64,000 bases of DNA. Origin: Chromobacterium haemolyticum DSM 19808. GTDB taxonomy: Bacteria; Pseudomonadota; Gammaproteobacteria; Burkholderiales; Chromobacteriaceae. The notes under the pieces are model-generated. The model did not search any database and was not told where the DNA came from. It saw only the letters and a list, made by a program, of their open reading frames with translations. Below, piece by piece: positions 42,952 to 51,110 of the stretch (positions within the stretch are counted from its first letter, which is position 1; every line of letters starts with the position of its first letter). The DNA lies in NCBI RefSeq assembly GCF_000711885.1, contig NZ_JONK01000005.1, positions 176,418 to 240,417 of the forward strand. Direction: 5' to 3'. Made by a program: the position numbers and the translations under genes.

Positions 42952-42977
42952 GCAGTCTGGCTGGGCTAGTCTGCTAA

Positions 42978-43087
42978 GAGTGGCTAACAAATTCCTGATG
43001 CTGCGTTGCGCCGACTTGCCATACTCAAGTACTGCCTGCGCCGGCGCGTCTTGCCTCAGCCGTAACACTGATTTTTGTTAGCCGCTC
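42978..43087 (+). repeat. Family B MITE-like element (110-bp variant)
   Basis: Ends GAGTGGCTAACAAA and TTTGTTAGCCGCTC are inverted repeats. TAA occurs on both sides (42975-42977 and 43088-43090), an exact 3-bp duplication. The right end overlaps the TAG stop (complement of 43087-43089) of the minus-strand MFS gene. Confidence 0.85.
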
Positions 43088-44268
43088 TAATCGCGCCGGC
43101 TGGCCGCCGCCAAGGCGGGGAAAGCGGCGCTTGCCGCCGCGCTCCGTCCAATCGCCCGGGCAACCAGGGCCGCGCCGGCGGCCAGCGCCAGGCCGAACAG
43201 CAGCAAGGCCATGGGTGCGCCCAGGCGGTCCACTAGCAAGCCGGTGAAGATCACCGGCAGGCTGAAGCCTATATAAGCCAGCAGGAAGAAACCGGCGCTG
43301 GCGCGTGGTTTTTCCGCGCCGGCCAGCGCGTTTACCGCGGACCAGCCGCCCAGATAAGTGAAGCCATAGCAGGAGCTGCTCGCGCCCAGCGCGCCCAAGA
43401 GCACCGCCGCCAGCGAACCCTGAGTCGCGCCCCACGCCAGCAAGGCGTAGCTGGGCGGCAGCACCAACATGCCCAGGCGGGCGGCCCGGCAGGGGGGCAT
43501 CGTGCGGGCCAGCGGCTGGAACAACAAGCCGCAGCTGATCACGGTGAAGGTGGAAAAACCGGACCAGCGCGCCAGCCCATGCGCGGCCAATACCGACGGC
43601 AATAAGGCGATCACCAGCCCCACCGCGGCCCAGGCCAACAGGATGGCGCAGCCGAAAGGCAGGCTGCCGGCCGGGAAATAGGGCGGGCGCAGCATGGGCG
43701 TATGGCGGCCGCGCGGCGCCGGGTCCGGCAGCCCGGCCACCGCCAGCAGGGCCGTTCCGGCCAACGCCAAGTGCAGCCAGAAGCTGGCCGGCGTCAGCGT
43801 GCTCTGCCACAGCAGGCACAAGCTGGTCAGCGCCGCGCCCAAGCCAAAGCCCAGCGACGTGCTGGCCGTCACCCACAGCGTGGCGCGGCGGCCGTCCGGC
43901 TCCGCCATCAATTCCCCCATATAAGCGGCGCCGGCGGCGGAAGCCAGCGCGGTGCCGCAGCCCAGCAGAAAGCGCGCCACGGCCAAGGCTTCCAGCCGCG
44001 GCCACAGCGCCATGACGGCGGTGGCTAGCATCGCCAGCGTTAGCGCAGCCAGGATCAAAGGTTTGCGCCCCAGCCGGTCCGGCAGGCCGCCCAGCGCCAG
44101 CAGCACCGGCAACACCCCCAGCACGTAGGCGGAAAACGCGGTGGCGGTGGCCGCCGCGCCCTGGCCGGCTAGCTGCGCGTAAGCGGTGTACAGCGGCGCT
44201 TGCAGGTTCACCGCGCACGTGATCAGGCACAGGCCGAAGGCCAGCCGGGCAGGGTGGCGCGTGTTCAT
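43087..44268 (-). CDS. MFS transporter (YcaD/drug-export type)
   Basis: 393 residues, about twelve membrane helices. ATG 44268 is preceded by GGAGG at a good distance. The loop LGGLPDRLGRKPLILAALTLAML is the MFS signature after helix 2; FLLGCGTALASAAGAAYMGELM follows. It is divergent from a MocR-type regulator gene, which probably controls it. Substrate unknown; MocR partners are often amino-acid or amine related. Confidence 0.87.
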   Translation of the reverse strand: MNTRHPARLAFGLCLITCAVNLQAPLYTAYAQLAGQGAAATATAFSAYVLGVLPVLLALGGLPDRLGRKPLILAALTLAMLATAVMALWPRLEALAVARFLLGCGTALASAAGAAYMGELMAEPDGRRATLWVTASTSLGFGLGAALTSLCLLWQSTLTPASFWLHLALAGTALLAVAGLPDPAPRGRHTPMLRPPYFPAGSLPFGCAILLAWAAVGLVIALLPSVLAAHGLARWSGFSTFTVISCGLLFQPLARTMPPCRAARLGMLVLPPSYALLAWGATQGSLAAVLLGALGASSSCYGFTYLGGWSAVNALAGAEKPRASAGFFLLAYIGFSLPVIFTGLLVDRLGAPMALLLFGLALAAGAALVARAIGRSAAASAAFPALAAASRRD

Positions 44269-44425
44269 ATCGCCTCCGGGAATAAAAAAGACACGGGGGG
44301 ACAATCAGTGTGGGCGAACAGTGGAACAGTCATAAGCTATGGCCTGGCGATGAAAAGGGTGCGACACGCCACTATCCGGCCCACCCATGACGACAACAAG
44401 TGACAGCGGCGGCCATTTGCGCTTA

Positions 44426-44452
44426 ACTGTTTGCTCATTATCAGCAAACAGT
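44426..44452. promoter_or_regulatory. 10-bp inverted-repeat operator before the MocR gene
   Basis: ACTGTTTGCT-CATTATC-AGCAAACAGT is a perfect 10-bp palindrome ending nine bases before the MocR start. Related half-sites (GAACAGTGGAACAGT, 44315-44329) lie nearer the divergent MFS gene. Both are likely binding sites of the MocR protein. Confidence 0.65.
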
Positions 44453-44461
44453 GAGCCCGCC

Positions 44462-45844
44462 ATGCGGCTAGAACCCGACCGCGCCAGCCGGCAGCCGCTA
44501 GCGCAGCAAATCGCCGATCAACTGCGCGCCTGGATACGGCGAAGCCGCGTCCGTCCCGGCACCCGGCTACCCTCCATCCGCCAGCTGGCCAAGGAGCAAC
44601 AGCTTAGCCAGTCCTGCGTGATCGACGCCTACGACCGGCTGGTGGCGCTGGGCCTGCTGGAATCGCGCCACGGCGCCGGCTTCTTCGTGGCCGCGCCGCC
44701 GGGCCGCGAAGAAAGCGAATGGCGGGAAACCATGGAGCCGGCCTGGGGCCAGTTCAGCGACAGCGGCGAGCAACTGAAACTGGGCTGCGGCTGGGTGCCG
44801 GACAGCTGGGGCGACCAGGAAGAACTGGGCTACGCCATACGCCACATCACCCGCTGCCAGCCGGCGGACCTGTTCGACTACAGCACCCCGCTGGGCCTGC
44901 CGGCCTTGCGCCGGCAACTACAGCAGCGGCTGCGCCAGATCGACATCCATGTGGAGCAGGAGCAAATCCTCACCACCAACGGCGGCAGCCACGCGCTGGA
45001 CCTGCTGGCGCGCGCGCTGCTCAAGCCCGGCGACACCGTGCTAGTGGAAAGCCCCGGCTACTACAATCTGTTCAACCTGCTGAAATTCCACGGCGTAGAA
45101 ATGCTGGCGGTGCCGCGCGCCGGCAACGGACCGGACCTGGCGGCGCTGGAGGCCATCCTGGCCCGGCACCGGCCCAAATGCCTGTTCATCAACAGCCTGT
45201 TCCACAACCCCACCGGCACCTGTTTGACGCCGGCGGTGGCGCACCGCCTGCTGCAACTGGCGGAGGCCCACGATTTCCTGATTGTGGAAGACGATATCTA
45301 CGCGGATTTCCAGAACCACCCCGGCGTGCGCCTGGCGGCGCTGGATTCGCTGCGGCGGGTGATCTACGTGTCCAGCTTCTCCAAAACCCTCAGCTGCTCG
45401 CTGCGCGTCGGCTATGTGCTGGCCCAGCCGCAACTGATCCGCCAGCTAGCCAATATCAAGATGTACACCGGCATCGGCACCCAGCGCTTTGCGGAATGCG
45501 TGGTGGCCCAGCTCTTGTCCAGCGGCGCTTACCGCAAGCTGACGCAAAGGCTGCGGCTGCGGCTGAACCGGCAAATGGCCGCCACGCTGCAAACGCTGGA
45601 AGCCAACGGCTGGCAAGTGTTCGCGGAGCCGCAGGGCGGCATGTTCGTCTGGGCGCGCACCGGCCGCCACAGCTTTAAGGAAATGCAGGCGGAAGCCGCC
45701 AAGCGCGGAATCCTGTTGTCGCCGGGCAGCGGCTTCATGCCCGGCGGCGAGGATAACGATTGGCTGCGGATCAATGTGGCTTATGCCGGCGATGCGCGGG
45801 CGCTTGGGTTTTTTGAGGGGATGGAGAGCCCGCAGGCTGGATGA
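44462..45844 (+). CDS. MocR-type (GntR/aminotransferase fusion) transcription regulator
   Basis: About 460 residues. The N-terminal winged helix (RQPLAQQIADQLRAWIRRSRVRPGTRLPSIRQLAKEQQLSQSCVIDAYDRLVALGLLESRHGAGFFV) is of the GntR class. The rest is a type I aminotransferase fold with PLP residues: FINSLFHNPTGTCLTP, VEDDIYADF and the Schiff-base lysine in SSFSKTLSCSLRVGYV. MocR proteins sense PLP adducts and regulate neighbouring genes. ATG 44462 is chosen because an upstream ATG (44387) would place the palindrome inside the coding region. Confidence 0.92.
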   Translation: MRLEPDRASRQPLAQQIADQLRAWIRRSRVRPGTRLPSIRQLAKEQQLSQSCVIDAYDRLVALGLLESRHGAGFFVAAPPGREESEWRETMEPAWGQFSDSGEQLKLGCGWVPDSWGDQEELGYAIRHITRCQPADLFDYSTPLGLPALRRQLQQRLRQIDIHVEQEQILTTNGGSHALDLLARALLKPGDTVLVESPGYYNLFNLLKFHGVEMLAVPRAGNGPDLAALEAILARHRPKCLFINSLFHNPTGTCLTPAVAHRLLQLAEAHDFLIVEDDIYADFQNHPGVRLAALDSLRRVIYVSSFSKTLSCSLRVGYVLAQPQLIRQLANIKMYTGIGTQRFAECVVAQLLSSGAYRKLTQRLRLRLNRQMAATLQTLEANGWQVFAEPQGGMFVWARTGRHSFKEMQAEAAKRGILLSPGSGFMPGGEDNDWLRINVAYAGDARALGFFEGMESPQAG

Positions 45845-46214
45845 TGATTTGGAAGGTTAGTTACGTTTCTTGGCCGGAGCAGTCACATGAAAAGTACGTT
45901 GGCATCGATGGCTGCTTGTGAATAAGCCGTCTGATCTAACTGTCCTTAGAACCTGTTTACGATCTCGCGAGCTAAGGCGAGACAAGGCGAAAACGAGCGA
46001 AAAAGCGGAATGTACAGGTGGTACATGAGCATTTTGAGTTGGTACTCACCGTGCAACGCTTCACGACGCGCAGCAGATCGTAAACAGATTCTTAGGCCAG
46101 GGGCAGCCCAGTGTCGCGCCGTCTGGCTTCACATGGTCTACTAGGTTTTGTCGCCGGTTCATATTGTCTACAGCACATGTCCTATGCTGAATTGTTGGTG
46201 CTTGGGAGCATGAG
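45845..46214. other. Gap with family A copy between MocR and ModA-like genes
   Basis: 370 bases holding one complete family A element and about 220 bases of flanking DNA without a gene. The last 120 bases must contain the promoter of the modA-like gene. Confidence 0.5.
45949..46091 (+). repeat. Family A MITE-like element, copy 5
   Basis: 143-bp copy with TTA on both sides (45946-45948, 46092-46094). Left end GAACCTGTTTACGATCT and right end AGATCGTAAACAGATTC are inverted repeats with one mismatch, the clearest view of the element's termini. Confidence 0.92.
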
Positions 46215-46958
46215 ATGTCGAAGATATTGGCGATGTGGCTGTTGGTTTGCATGTCTGCCATCGCCTATGCCGAGCAGGTGAGGGTGGCCGCTGCCAGCAA
46301 TACGGAACCGGCTTTGGGCGAGATCATCAGGCGCTTCTCCGCGGAAACGGGCGTCGGTGTCGATGTCACATATGGCCCGTCGGTGGCGCTGGCCTCGCAA
46401 ATCGCCAATGGCGCGGAATTTGAGATTTATCTGTCGTCGAGCGAGGAATACACGCGGCGGCTGAGGGCGCTGGGCCGTTGTTTGAGCGAGCCGCGCATTT
46501 ATGCTTTGGGATCGTTGGTGCTGTGGTCATTGGATGCGGATTTTCACAGCGACCATTGGCTGGAGTGGCTGCGAGATGGTCATGGCACAATCGTGTTACC
46601 TGATCCGGAGGCTAGTATTTATGGCCAGACCGTCTTGTATAGTTTGAACCACTATCAATTGGCCGAACGGCTGCGGCCGCGCTTCGTCCGAGTACCGGAT
46701 GTGGCGCACGCAGCGGAGTGGGTTGCATCCGGCAAGGCCTCGGGCGGTTTTGTCTCAAAATCCCAAGTGCTGAAGTATTCCAATCTGGGCAAGGGGCACT
46801 GGGTGGAAATCACGGCAGAGACCTACCCTCCGATCAAACAGACCGCCGCGTTGCTGACACCTGCGGCCAACCATCCAGCGGCCAGAAAACTGTACGAGCA
46901 ACTGTTCGATCCGGGGTCGCAGAAAATTTGGAGTAAGTACGGGTATGGTAAGCCATGA
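46215..46958 (+). CDS. ModA-like periplasmic substrate-binding protein
   Basis: 247 residues with a signal peptide (to about A19, IAYAEQ). VRVAAASNTEPALGEIIRRFSAETGVGVDVTYGPSVALASQIANGAEFEIYLSSSEEYTRRL follows the molybdate-binding ModA pattern (VxVAAAxSLxxxxxxL, G.S.xLxxQIxxGAPxDVFxSA). ASGKASGGFVSKSQV and the C-terminal AARKLYEQLFDPGSQKIWSKYGYGKP also match. No modB/modC permease genes are adjacent, so it either serves a distant transporter or binds another anion. Confidence 0.8.
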   Translation: MSKILAMWLLVCMSAIAYAEQVRVAAASNTEPALGEIIRRFSAETGVGVDVTYGPSVALASQIANGAEFEIYLSSSEEYTRRLRALGRCLSEPRIYALGSLVLWSLDADFHSDHWLEWLRDGHGTIVLPDPEASIYGQTVLYSLNHYQLAERLRPRFVRVPDVAHAAEWVASGKASGGFVSKSQVLKYSNLGKGHWVEITAETYPPIKQTAALLTPAANHPAARKLYEQLFDPGSQKIWSKYGYGKP

Positions 46959-46976
46959 TGTGCCGGGTATCGCTTC

Positions 46977-46992
46977 GAGCGGCTAACAAAAC
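46977..46992 (+). repeat. Fragment of a family B end
   Basis: GAGCGGCTAACAAAAC matches the left terminus of family B elements. The remainder is not recognisable. Confidence 0.5.
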
Positions 46993-47121
46993 CTGTCGAT
47001 AAATCGTAGACAGACCATTGAGAAAGCCAGCTTGAGCAAGCCGTAATGCGCATCGCGCAAACGCAGAAGCGTTACCGCAAGCGAGGCCGGGGCCGCTAGC
47101 GCGGCGGAGTCGCCCATGAGG

Positions 47122-47148
47122 AACGGCCCATAGGGGCCGTTTTCGTTT
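47122..47148 (+). terminator. Terminator downstream of the ModA-like gene
   Basis: AACGGCCC-ATAG-GGGCCGTT stem followed by TTCGTTT. It is 160 bases after the stop codon, beyond a family B fragment. Confidence 0.7.
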
Positions 47149-47158
47149 CATGTTCTAA

Positions 47159-47298
47159 GAACCTGTTTACGATCTGCTGCGCGTCGGCGATACGGCGTTG
47201 AAAACCGTTTCGAAATGCTCATGTACCGCTTGTACATTCCTCTTTCTCAGCGGTTTTCGCCTTGTCTCGCCCTAGCTAGCGAGATCGTAAACACGTTC
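47159..47298 (-). repeat. Family A MITE-like element, copy 6 (inverted)
   Basis: 140-bp copy in the opposite orientation: it starts GAACCTGTTTACGATCTGCTGCGC and ends CTAGCGAGATCGTAAACACGTTC. The flanking trinucleotides TAA (47156-47158) and TAG (47299-47301) both fit the TNR/TNA pattern with one change. It lies just past the acyl-CoA dehydrogenase stop. Confidence 0.9.
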
Positions 47299-47306
47299 TA
47301 GGTGGC

Positions 47307-49091
47307 TTAAAACGCGAAGTGCTCGTCCTGCAGCTCCATCAAGGGCTTGGCGCCGGCCTTGAGCTTGGCCAGCAGGCTGTGCACTTCCGGGAACAGCTTA
47401 GCCATATAGAAGCGGCCGGTCAGGATCTTGGCCTGGTAGAAGCCGTCTTCGCCGCCGCCCAGCTTGGAATGAGCCACTTCCGCCATTTGCGCCCACAGCC
47501 AGGCGTAGCTGAGGTGGCCGATCAGGCGTAGGTAGTCGGTGGCGGCCGCGCCGGCTTCGTCGCGGTTCTGCATGCCGGCCATGCCGATGCCCATGGTCAC
47601 TTCGCCCACGTCTTTCAGCAGCTTGGACAGCGGGGCCACGTAGTCGGCCAGTTTGTCGTTGCCTTCATTGGCCTGACAGAACTTATGGATTTGCTTGGTG
47701 AACTTGCGCAGCTTCTGGCCTTGATCCATCAGCACTTTGCGGCCCAAGAGGTCGATGGCCTGGATGCCGTTGGTGCCTTCGTAGATCTGGGAGATGCGGC
47801 AATCGCGCACCAGTTGTTCCATGCCCCATTCGCGGATGTAGCCGTGGCCGCCGAACACTTGCATGCCCAGGTTGGCGGCTTCGTAGCCGTTGTCGGTCAT
47901 GAAGGCCTTGGCCACCGGGGTGAGCAGGGCCACGAGGTCGGCGGCGTCCTGGCGGGCGTCGGCGTCCGGGTGTTTGTCTTCGATGTCCAGTTGCAGCGCC
48001 AGCAGGGTGGTCAGCGCGCGGCCGGCTTCGGTGTAGGCTTTCTGGGTGAGCAGCATGCGGCGCACGTCCGGGTGGACGATGATGGGGTCCGCCGGCTTGT
48101 CCGGGCATTTGTCGCCGGTCAGCGAGCGCATTTGCAGGCGTTCGCGCGCATAGGCCAGCGCGCCCTGGAAGGAGGCTTCGCCTATGCCCAGGCCTTGCAT
48201 GCCGCAGCCCAGGCGGGCGGCGTTCATCATGGTGAACATGCAGGACAGGCCCTTGTTGGGTTCGCCAATCAGATAGCCCTTGGCGCCGTCCAGGTTGATC
48301 ACCGCGGTGGCGTTGGCCTTGATGCCCATTTTGTGTTCCAGGCTGCCGCAGGCCACGGCGTTGCGGCTGCCGTCGTCATGAAATTTGGGCACGATGAACA
48401 GAGAGATGCCCTTCACGTCCTTGGGCGAGTCCGGCAGGCGGGCCAGCACCAGGTGAATGATGTTGTCGGACATATCATGTTCACCGGCGGAGATGAAAAT
48501 CTTGGTGCCGGTGATGCTGTAGCTGCCGTCGCCGTTGGGTTCGGCGCGGGTTTTGAGCAGGCCCAGGTCGGTGCCGCAGTGCGGTTCGGTCAGGCACATG
48601 GTGCCGGTCCAGCTGCCGTCCACCAGTTTGGGCAGGTAGGCCGCTTTTTGCGCTTCGGTTCCGTGGGCATGAATGGCAGAATACGCGCCGTGGGACAGGC
48701 CGGGGTACATGGACCAGGCCACGTTGCTGGAGCACTGCATTTCCATGATGGGGAAGCTCAGCGCCTTGGGCATGCCCTGGCCGCCGTAGGCCGGGTCGCA
48801 GTCCAGCGTGGGGAAACCCAGTTCACAGTATTGTTGGTAGGCTTCCTTGAAGCCGGGCGGGGTGGTGACGGATTTGGTGGAGCTGTCGTAGTGACAGCCT
48901 TCTTCGTCGCCCTGGCGGTTCAGGGGCGCCAGTTCGCTTTCACAGAACTGGGCGGCGGCTTCCAGGTAGGAGCGGAAGATGTCCTGGGTGGCTTCTTCGT
49001 AGCCGGGCAGGGTGGGGATGATGTCCTGTACCTTGATCAGCTCGTGGAGCACGAAATCGAAATCCCGCAGCGGGGCTTGGTATGCAGGCAT
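47307..49091 (-). CDS. Acyl-CoA dehydrogenase (DmdC-like, long form)
   Basis: 594 residues from ATG 49091 with AGGAG upstream. N-terminal, middle (TMCLTEPHCGTDLGLLKTRAEPNGDGSYSITGTKIFISAGEHDMSDNI) and C-terminal flavin domains are those of acyl-CoA dehydrogenases, followed by an extra ~110-residue C-terminal domain. The active-site base region reads CRISQIYEGTNGIQAIDLLGRKV. This longer form resembles 3-methylmercaptopropionyl-CoA dehydrogenase (DmdC) and related short/medium-chain enzymes; the true substrate is uncertain. A fatty-acid-regulator-like palindrome lies upstream. Confidence 0.9.
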   Translation of the reverse strand: MPAYQAPLRDFDFVLHELIKVQDIIPTLPGYEEATQDIFRSYLEAAAQFCESELAPLNRQGDEEGCHYDSSTKSVTTPPGFKEAYQQYCELGFPTLDCDPAYGGQGMPKALSFPIMEMQCSSNVAWSMYPGLSHGAYSAIHAHGTEAQKAAYLPKLVDGSWTGTMCLTEPHCGTDLGLLKTRAEPNGDGSYSITGTKIFISAGEHDMSDNIIHLVLARLPDSPKDVKGISLFIVPKFHDDGSRNAVACGSLEHKMGIKANATAVINLDGAKGYLIGEPNKGLSCMFTMMNAARLGCGMQGLGIGEASFQGALAYARERLQMRSLTGDKCPDKPADPIIVHPDVRRMLLTQKAYTEAGRALTTLLALQLDIEDKHPDADARQDAADLVALLTPVAKAFMTDNGYEAANLGMQVFGGHGYIREWGMEQLVRDCRISQIYEGTNGIQAIDLLGRKVLMDQGQKLRKFTKQIHKFCQANEGNDKLADYVAPLSKLLKDVGEVTMGIGMAGMQNRDEAGAAATDYLRLIGHLSYAWLWAQMAEVAHSKLGGGEDGFYQAKILTGRFYMAKLFPEVHSLLAKLKAGAKPLMELQDEHFAF

Positions 49092-49177
49092 GGGTCTCTC
49101 CTGTTGGTTTTGCGCGGCCTGGTCTATCCGGCCAGGTCTGTCGTGTTTGGGTGCGCCCTGCGCTTGGGCGAACAATT

Positions 49178-49191
49178 CAAACGCTTGTTTA
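49178..49191. promoter_or_regulatory. FadR/PsrA-like operator upstream of the acyl-CoA dehydrogenase
   Basis: CAAAC-GCTT-GTTTA fits the (G/C)AAAC-N2-4-GTTT(G/C) pattern bound by TetR-type fatty-acid regulators such as PsrA. It lies 87 bases upstream of the dehydrogenase start, in the divergent region shared with the DUF2062 gene. Confidence 0.45.
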
Positions 49192-49287
49192 AATTATCGA
49201 CGTGGCTTTGACAAGCTTTTCGCGTTTTCCCCGCCGCCGAGTGTGGTTTAACGGCAACGAGCGCGCACAAGGATCAAAAAATTCCAG

Positions 49288-49839
49288 ATGACTTGGTTTA
49301 GACGCAAGGTACGCAAATGGGTTGCCTACCGGCACCATTGGTTTCAAAAGCCGGGCCTGCGCCGGCTGGCGCCTTACCTGGACCGGCCGGCGTATTGGTC
49401 GTTGAACCGCCGCAAGGTGGCGATGGGGGTGGGGGTGGGTTTGTTCGCCGGCCTGATGCCCGGCCCCACGCAAAAGGTGACGGCGGTGGCGCTGGCGTTG
49501 TTGATGCGGGTGAATCTGCCGGTGGCGGTGTTGTTCACGCTGTACACTAACCCTTTGACCGTATTGCCGCTGTATTTTCTGGCTTATGCTTATGGCAAGC
49601 TTTTACTGGGCAATCCGGCTGCGGGTACAATGACGCCGCCGCCCAATTGGGACCGGATGAGCTTGCCGGATTGGTGGCACGCCTGCCTGAATTGGCTGGC
49701 GGAGCTGGGCTGGCCCTTGCTGGTGGGGTTGCCGGCGCTGGGCCTGACCTTTGCCGTGATCGGCTACGCGTTGACGCGGCTGCTGTGGCGCTGGGCGGTG
49801 ATCAGCGCCTGGAAAAGCAGGCATTGCAGAACACTTTAA
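49288..49839 (+). CDS. DUF2062 membrane protein
   Basis: 183 residues. W-rich N-terminus, then RRKVAMGVGVGLFAGLMPGPTQKVTAVALALLMRVNLPVAVLFTLYTNPLTVLPLYFLAYAYGKLLL, the signature of DUF2062 proteins (F/L.GxxPxPxQ.. and TNPxT..P.Y). Two or three membrane helices and a C-terminal one. Function unknown. Ten bases before a NUDIX gene. Confidence 0.88.
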   Translation: MTWFRRKVRKWVAYRHHWFQKPGLRRLAPYLDRPAYWSLNRRKVAMGVGVGLFAGLMPGPTQKVTAVALALLMRVNLPVAVLFTLYTNPLTVLPLYFLAYAYGKLLLGNPAAGTMTPPPNWDRMSLPDWWHACLNWLAELGWPLLVGLPALGLTFAVIGYALTRLLWRWAVISAWKSRHCRTL

Positions 49840-49848
49840 GGGGTCATT

Positions 49849-50406
49849 GTGGATCTGGTTGAAAAGCAGTTGTCGACGGAGCTGGTGTATCAGGGCGGTT
49901 TTCTCAAGGTGCATAAAGACGAGGTGGCGCTGCCGGACGGCGCGGCGTCCACGCGCGAATACATTCTGCACCCCGGCGCGGTGGCGGTGCTAGCGCTGAC
50001 CCCGGACGGCAAGCTGGTGCTGGAGCGCCAGTACCGTTACCCGGCCGGCCGCGAGTTCGTGGAGATTCCCGCCGGCAAGATCGACCCGGACGAGGTGCCG
50101 GCGGCCACGGCAAGGCGGGAGCTGCTGGAGGAAACCGGCTACACGGCGGAGCGCTGGACGTATCTGGGCACCGCGTATCCGTGCATTGGCTATTCCAACG
50201 AGCGCATCAGTTATTACCTGGCGGAGGGGCTGAGCCAGCAGGGCAGCCGGCTGGACGAGGGCGAATTCCTGGAGGTGCTGGCAGTGCCGGTGGCGCAGGC
50301 GATGGAGATGACGCTGAGCGGGGAGATCTGCGACAGCAAGTCCATCGTGGGGCTGCACTGGTTGGCGGCGCATCAGGCCGGGAGGATGCCGGGTGTCGCC
50401 GTTTGA
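49849..50406 (+). CDS. NUDIX hydrolase, ADP-ribose pyrophosphatase type
   Basis: 185 residues from a GTG with AAGGGG upstream. The Nudix box GKIDPDEVPAATARRELLEETGY (GX5EX7REUXEEXGU) is complete. The preceding LERQYRYPAGREFVEIPAGKID is typical of the NudF/NudE (ADP-ribose and ADP-sugar) group. It cleaves nucleoside diphosphate linked compounds, probably ADP-ribose. Overlaps the PilZ gene by 14 bases. Confidence 0.92.
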   Translation: MDLVEKQLSTELVYQGGFLKVHKDEVALPDGAASTREYILHPGAVAVLALTPDGKLVLERQYRYPAGREFVEIPAGKIDPDEVPAATARRELLEETGYTAERWTYLGTAYPCIGYSNERISYYLAEGLSQQGSRLDEGEFLEVLAVPVAQAMEMTLSGEICDSKSIVGLHWLAAHQAGRMPGVAV

Positions 50407-50710
50407 TCCTTACCGGGATCGACGGCGCGGGCGCCGCATCAGCATGGGCTGCAAGGCCCGCATCCGTTCTTTGATCAGCGGCGAAACCCATTACGGCGAG
50501 TGCGTGGATCTGTCGGTGGACGGCATGGCGCTGCGCTCCTCCTTTGTGCCGCAGTTTGGCGAGCGCTTGTCCGTGATTGTGCTGGCGCCGGGCGTGGGCG
50601 GCATGCCGGGCAAGCCGCTGGAGGCGGTGGTGGAGGTGAAGCGCTGCAACGAGGTACAGCGCGGCCGCATCTATGAAATCGGCGTGCGCATCGTGCAGCG
50701 CAAAGGCTGA
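50393..50710 (+). CDS. PilZ-domain protein (cyclic di-GMP receptor)
   Basis: 105 residues from a GTG with GGAGG seven bases upstream. The c-di-GMP motifs are present: an N-terminal Arg cluster (YRDRRRGRRI) and DLSVDGMAL (D/NxSxxG) after a beta strand. The protein is a lone PilZ barrel and likely signals to pili or motility by binding a partner. Co-transcribed with the NUDIX gene. Confidence 0.88.
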   Translation: MSPFDPYRDRRRGRRISMGCKARIRSLISGETHYGECVDLSVDGMALRSSFVPQFGERLSVIVLAPGVGGMPGKPLEAVVEVKRCNEVQRGRIYEIGVRIVQRKG

Positions 50711-51110
50711 TCGCCGCCGTCCGCGCCGGGGCTCCGGCACGTTTTATATTCCCTTCTCTTTTATTCGTCAGGCGGTTTGGTCTAAATCTTCCGATGGCCC
50801 CGCAGGAAACGATTGATTACCAAGGCCTTTTTTTAGGGCCGATTTCCGTTTACCCCCGCTTACACGCCGCTCGTCTTCCGTTACAAAAAAAAGCTGGCGG
50901 AATTCACCATCCATTTCAAATACTTGTATTGAATCTGGCTCACGATCTCATATTTTGTGTGCAGGCGCGGTTTTGCCCTGCCAAGCTGTGCGTTATGCTA
51001 TACCCAGAAAAAGAAAGCCGGAAACAATGTGAATACTCTAATTCAGCAAGGGGAGCAGCGGATGCCGCGTGCATGTCGTTTGCGCCTCTGCTACCTGCCA
51101 GGAGAGAGCC
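50711..51110. other. Long leader upstream of yeaG
   Basis: 400 bases without a gene and rather AT-rich, including AAGGCCTTTTTTTAGGGCC near 50821. It must hold the promoter for yeaG-yeaH-spoVR. TTATGCTATAC (50992-51002) resembles an extended -10 as used by sigma-S/sigma-70, but the call is weak. Confidence 0.45.

Noticed and set aside
50816-50845. Terminator after the PilZ gene
   Set aside because: GGCC-TTTTTTTA-GGGCC has only a 4-bp stem with the T-run in its loop, so it is not a normal terminator.
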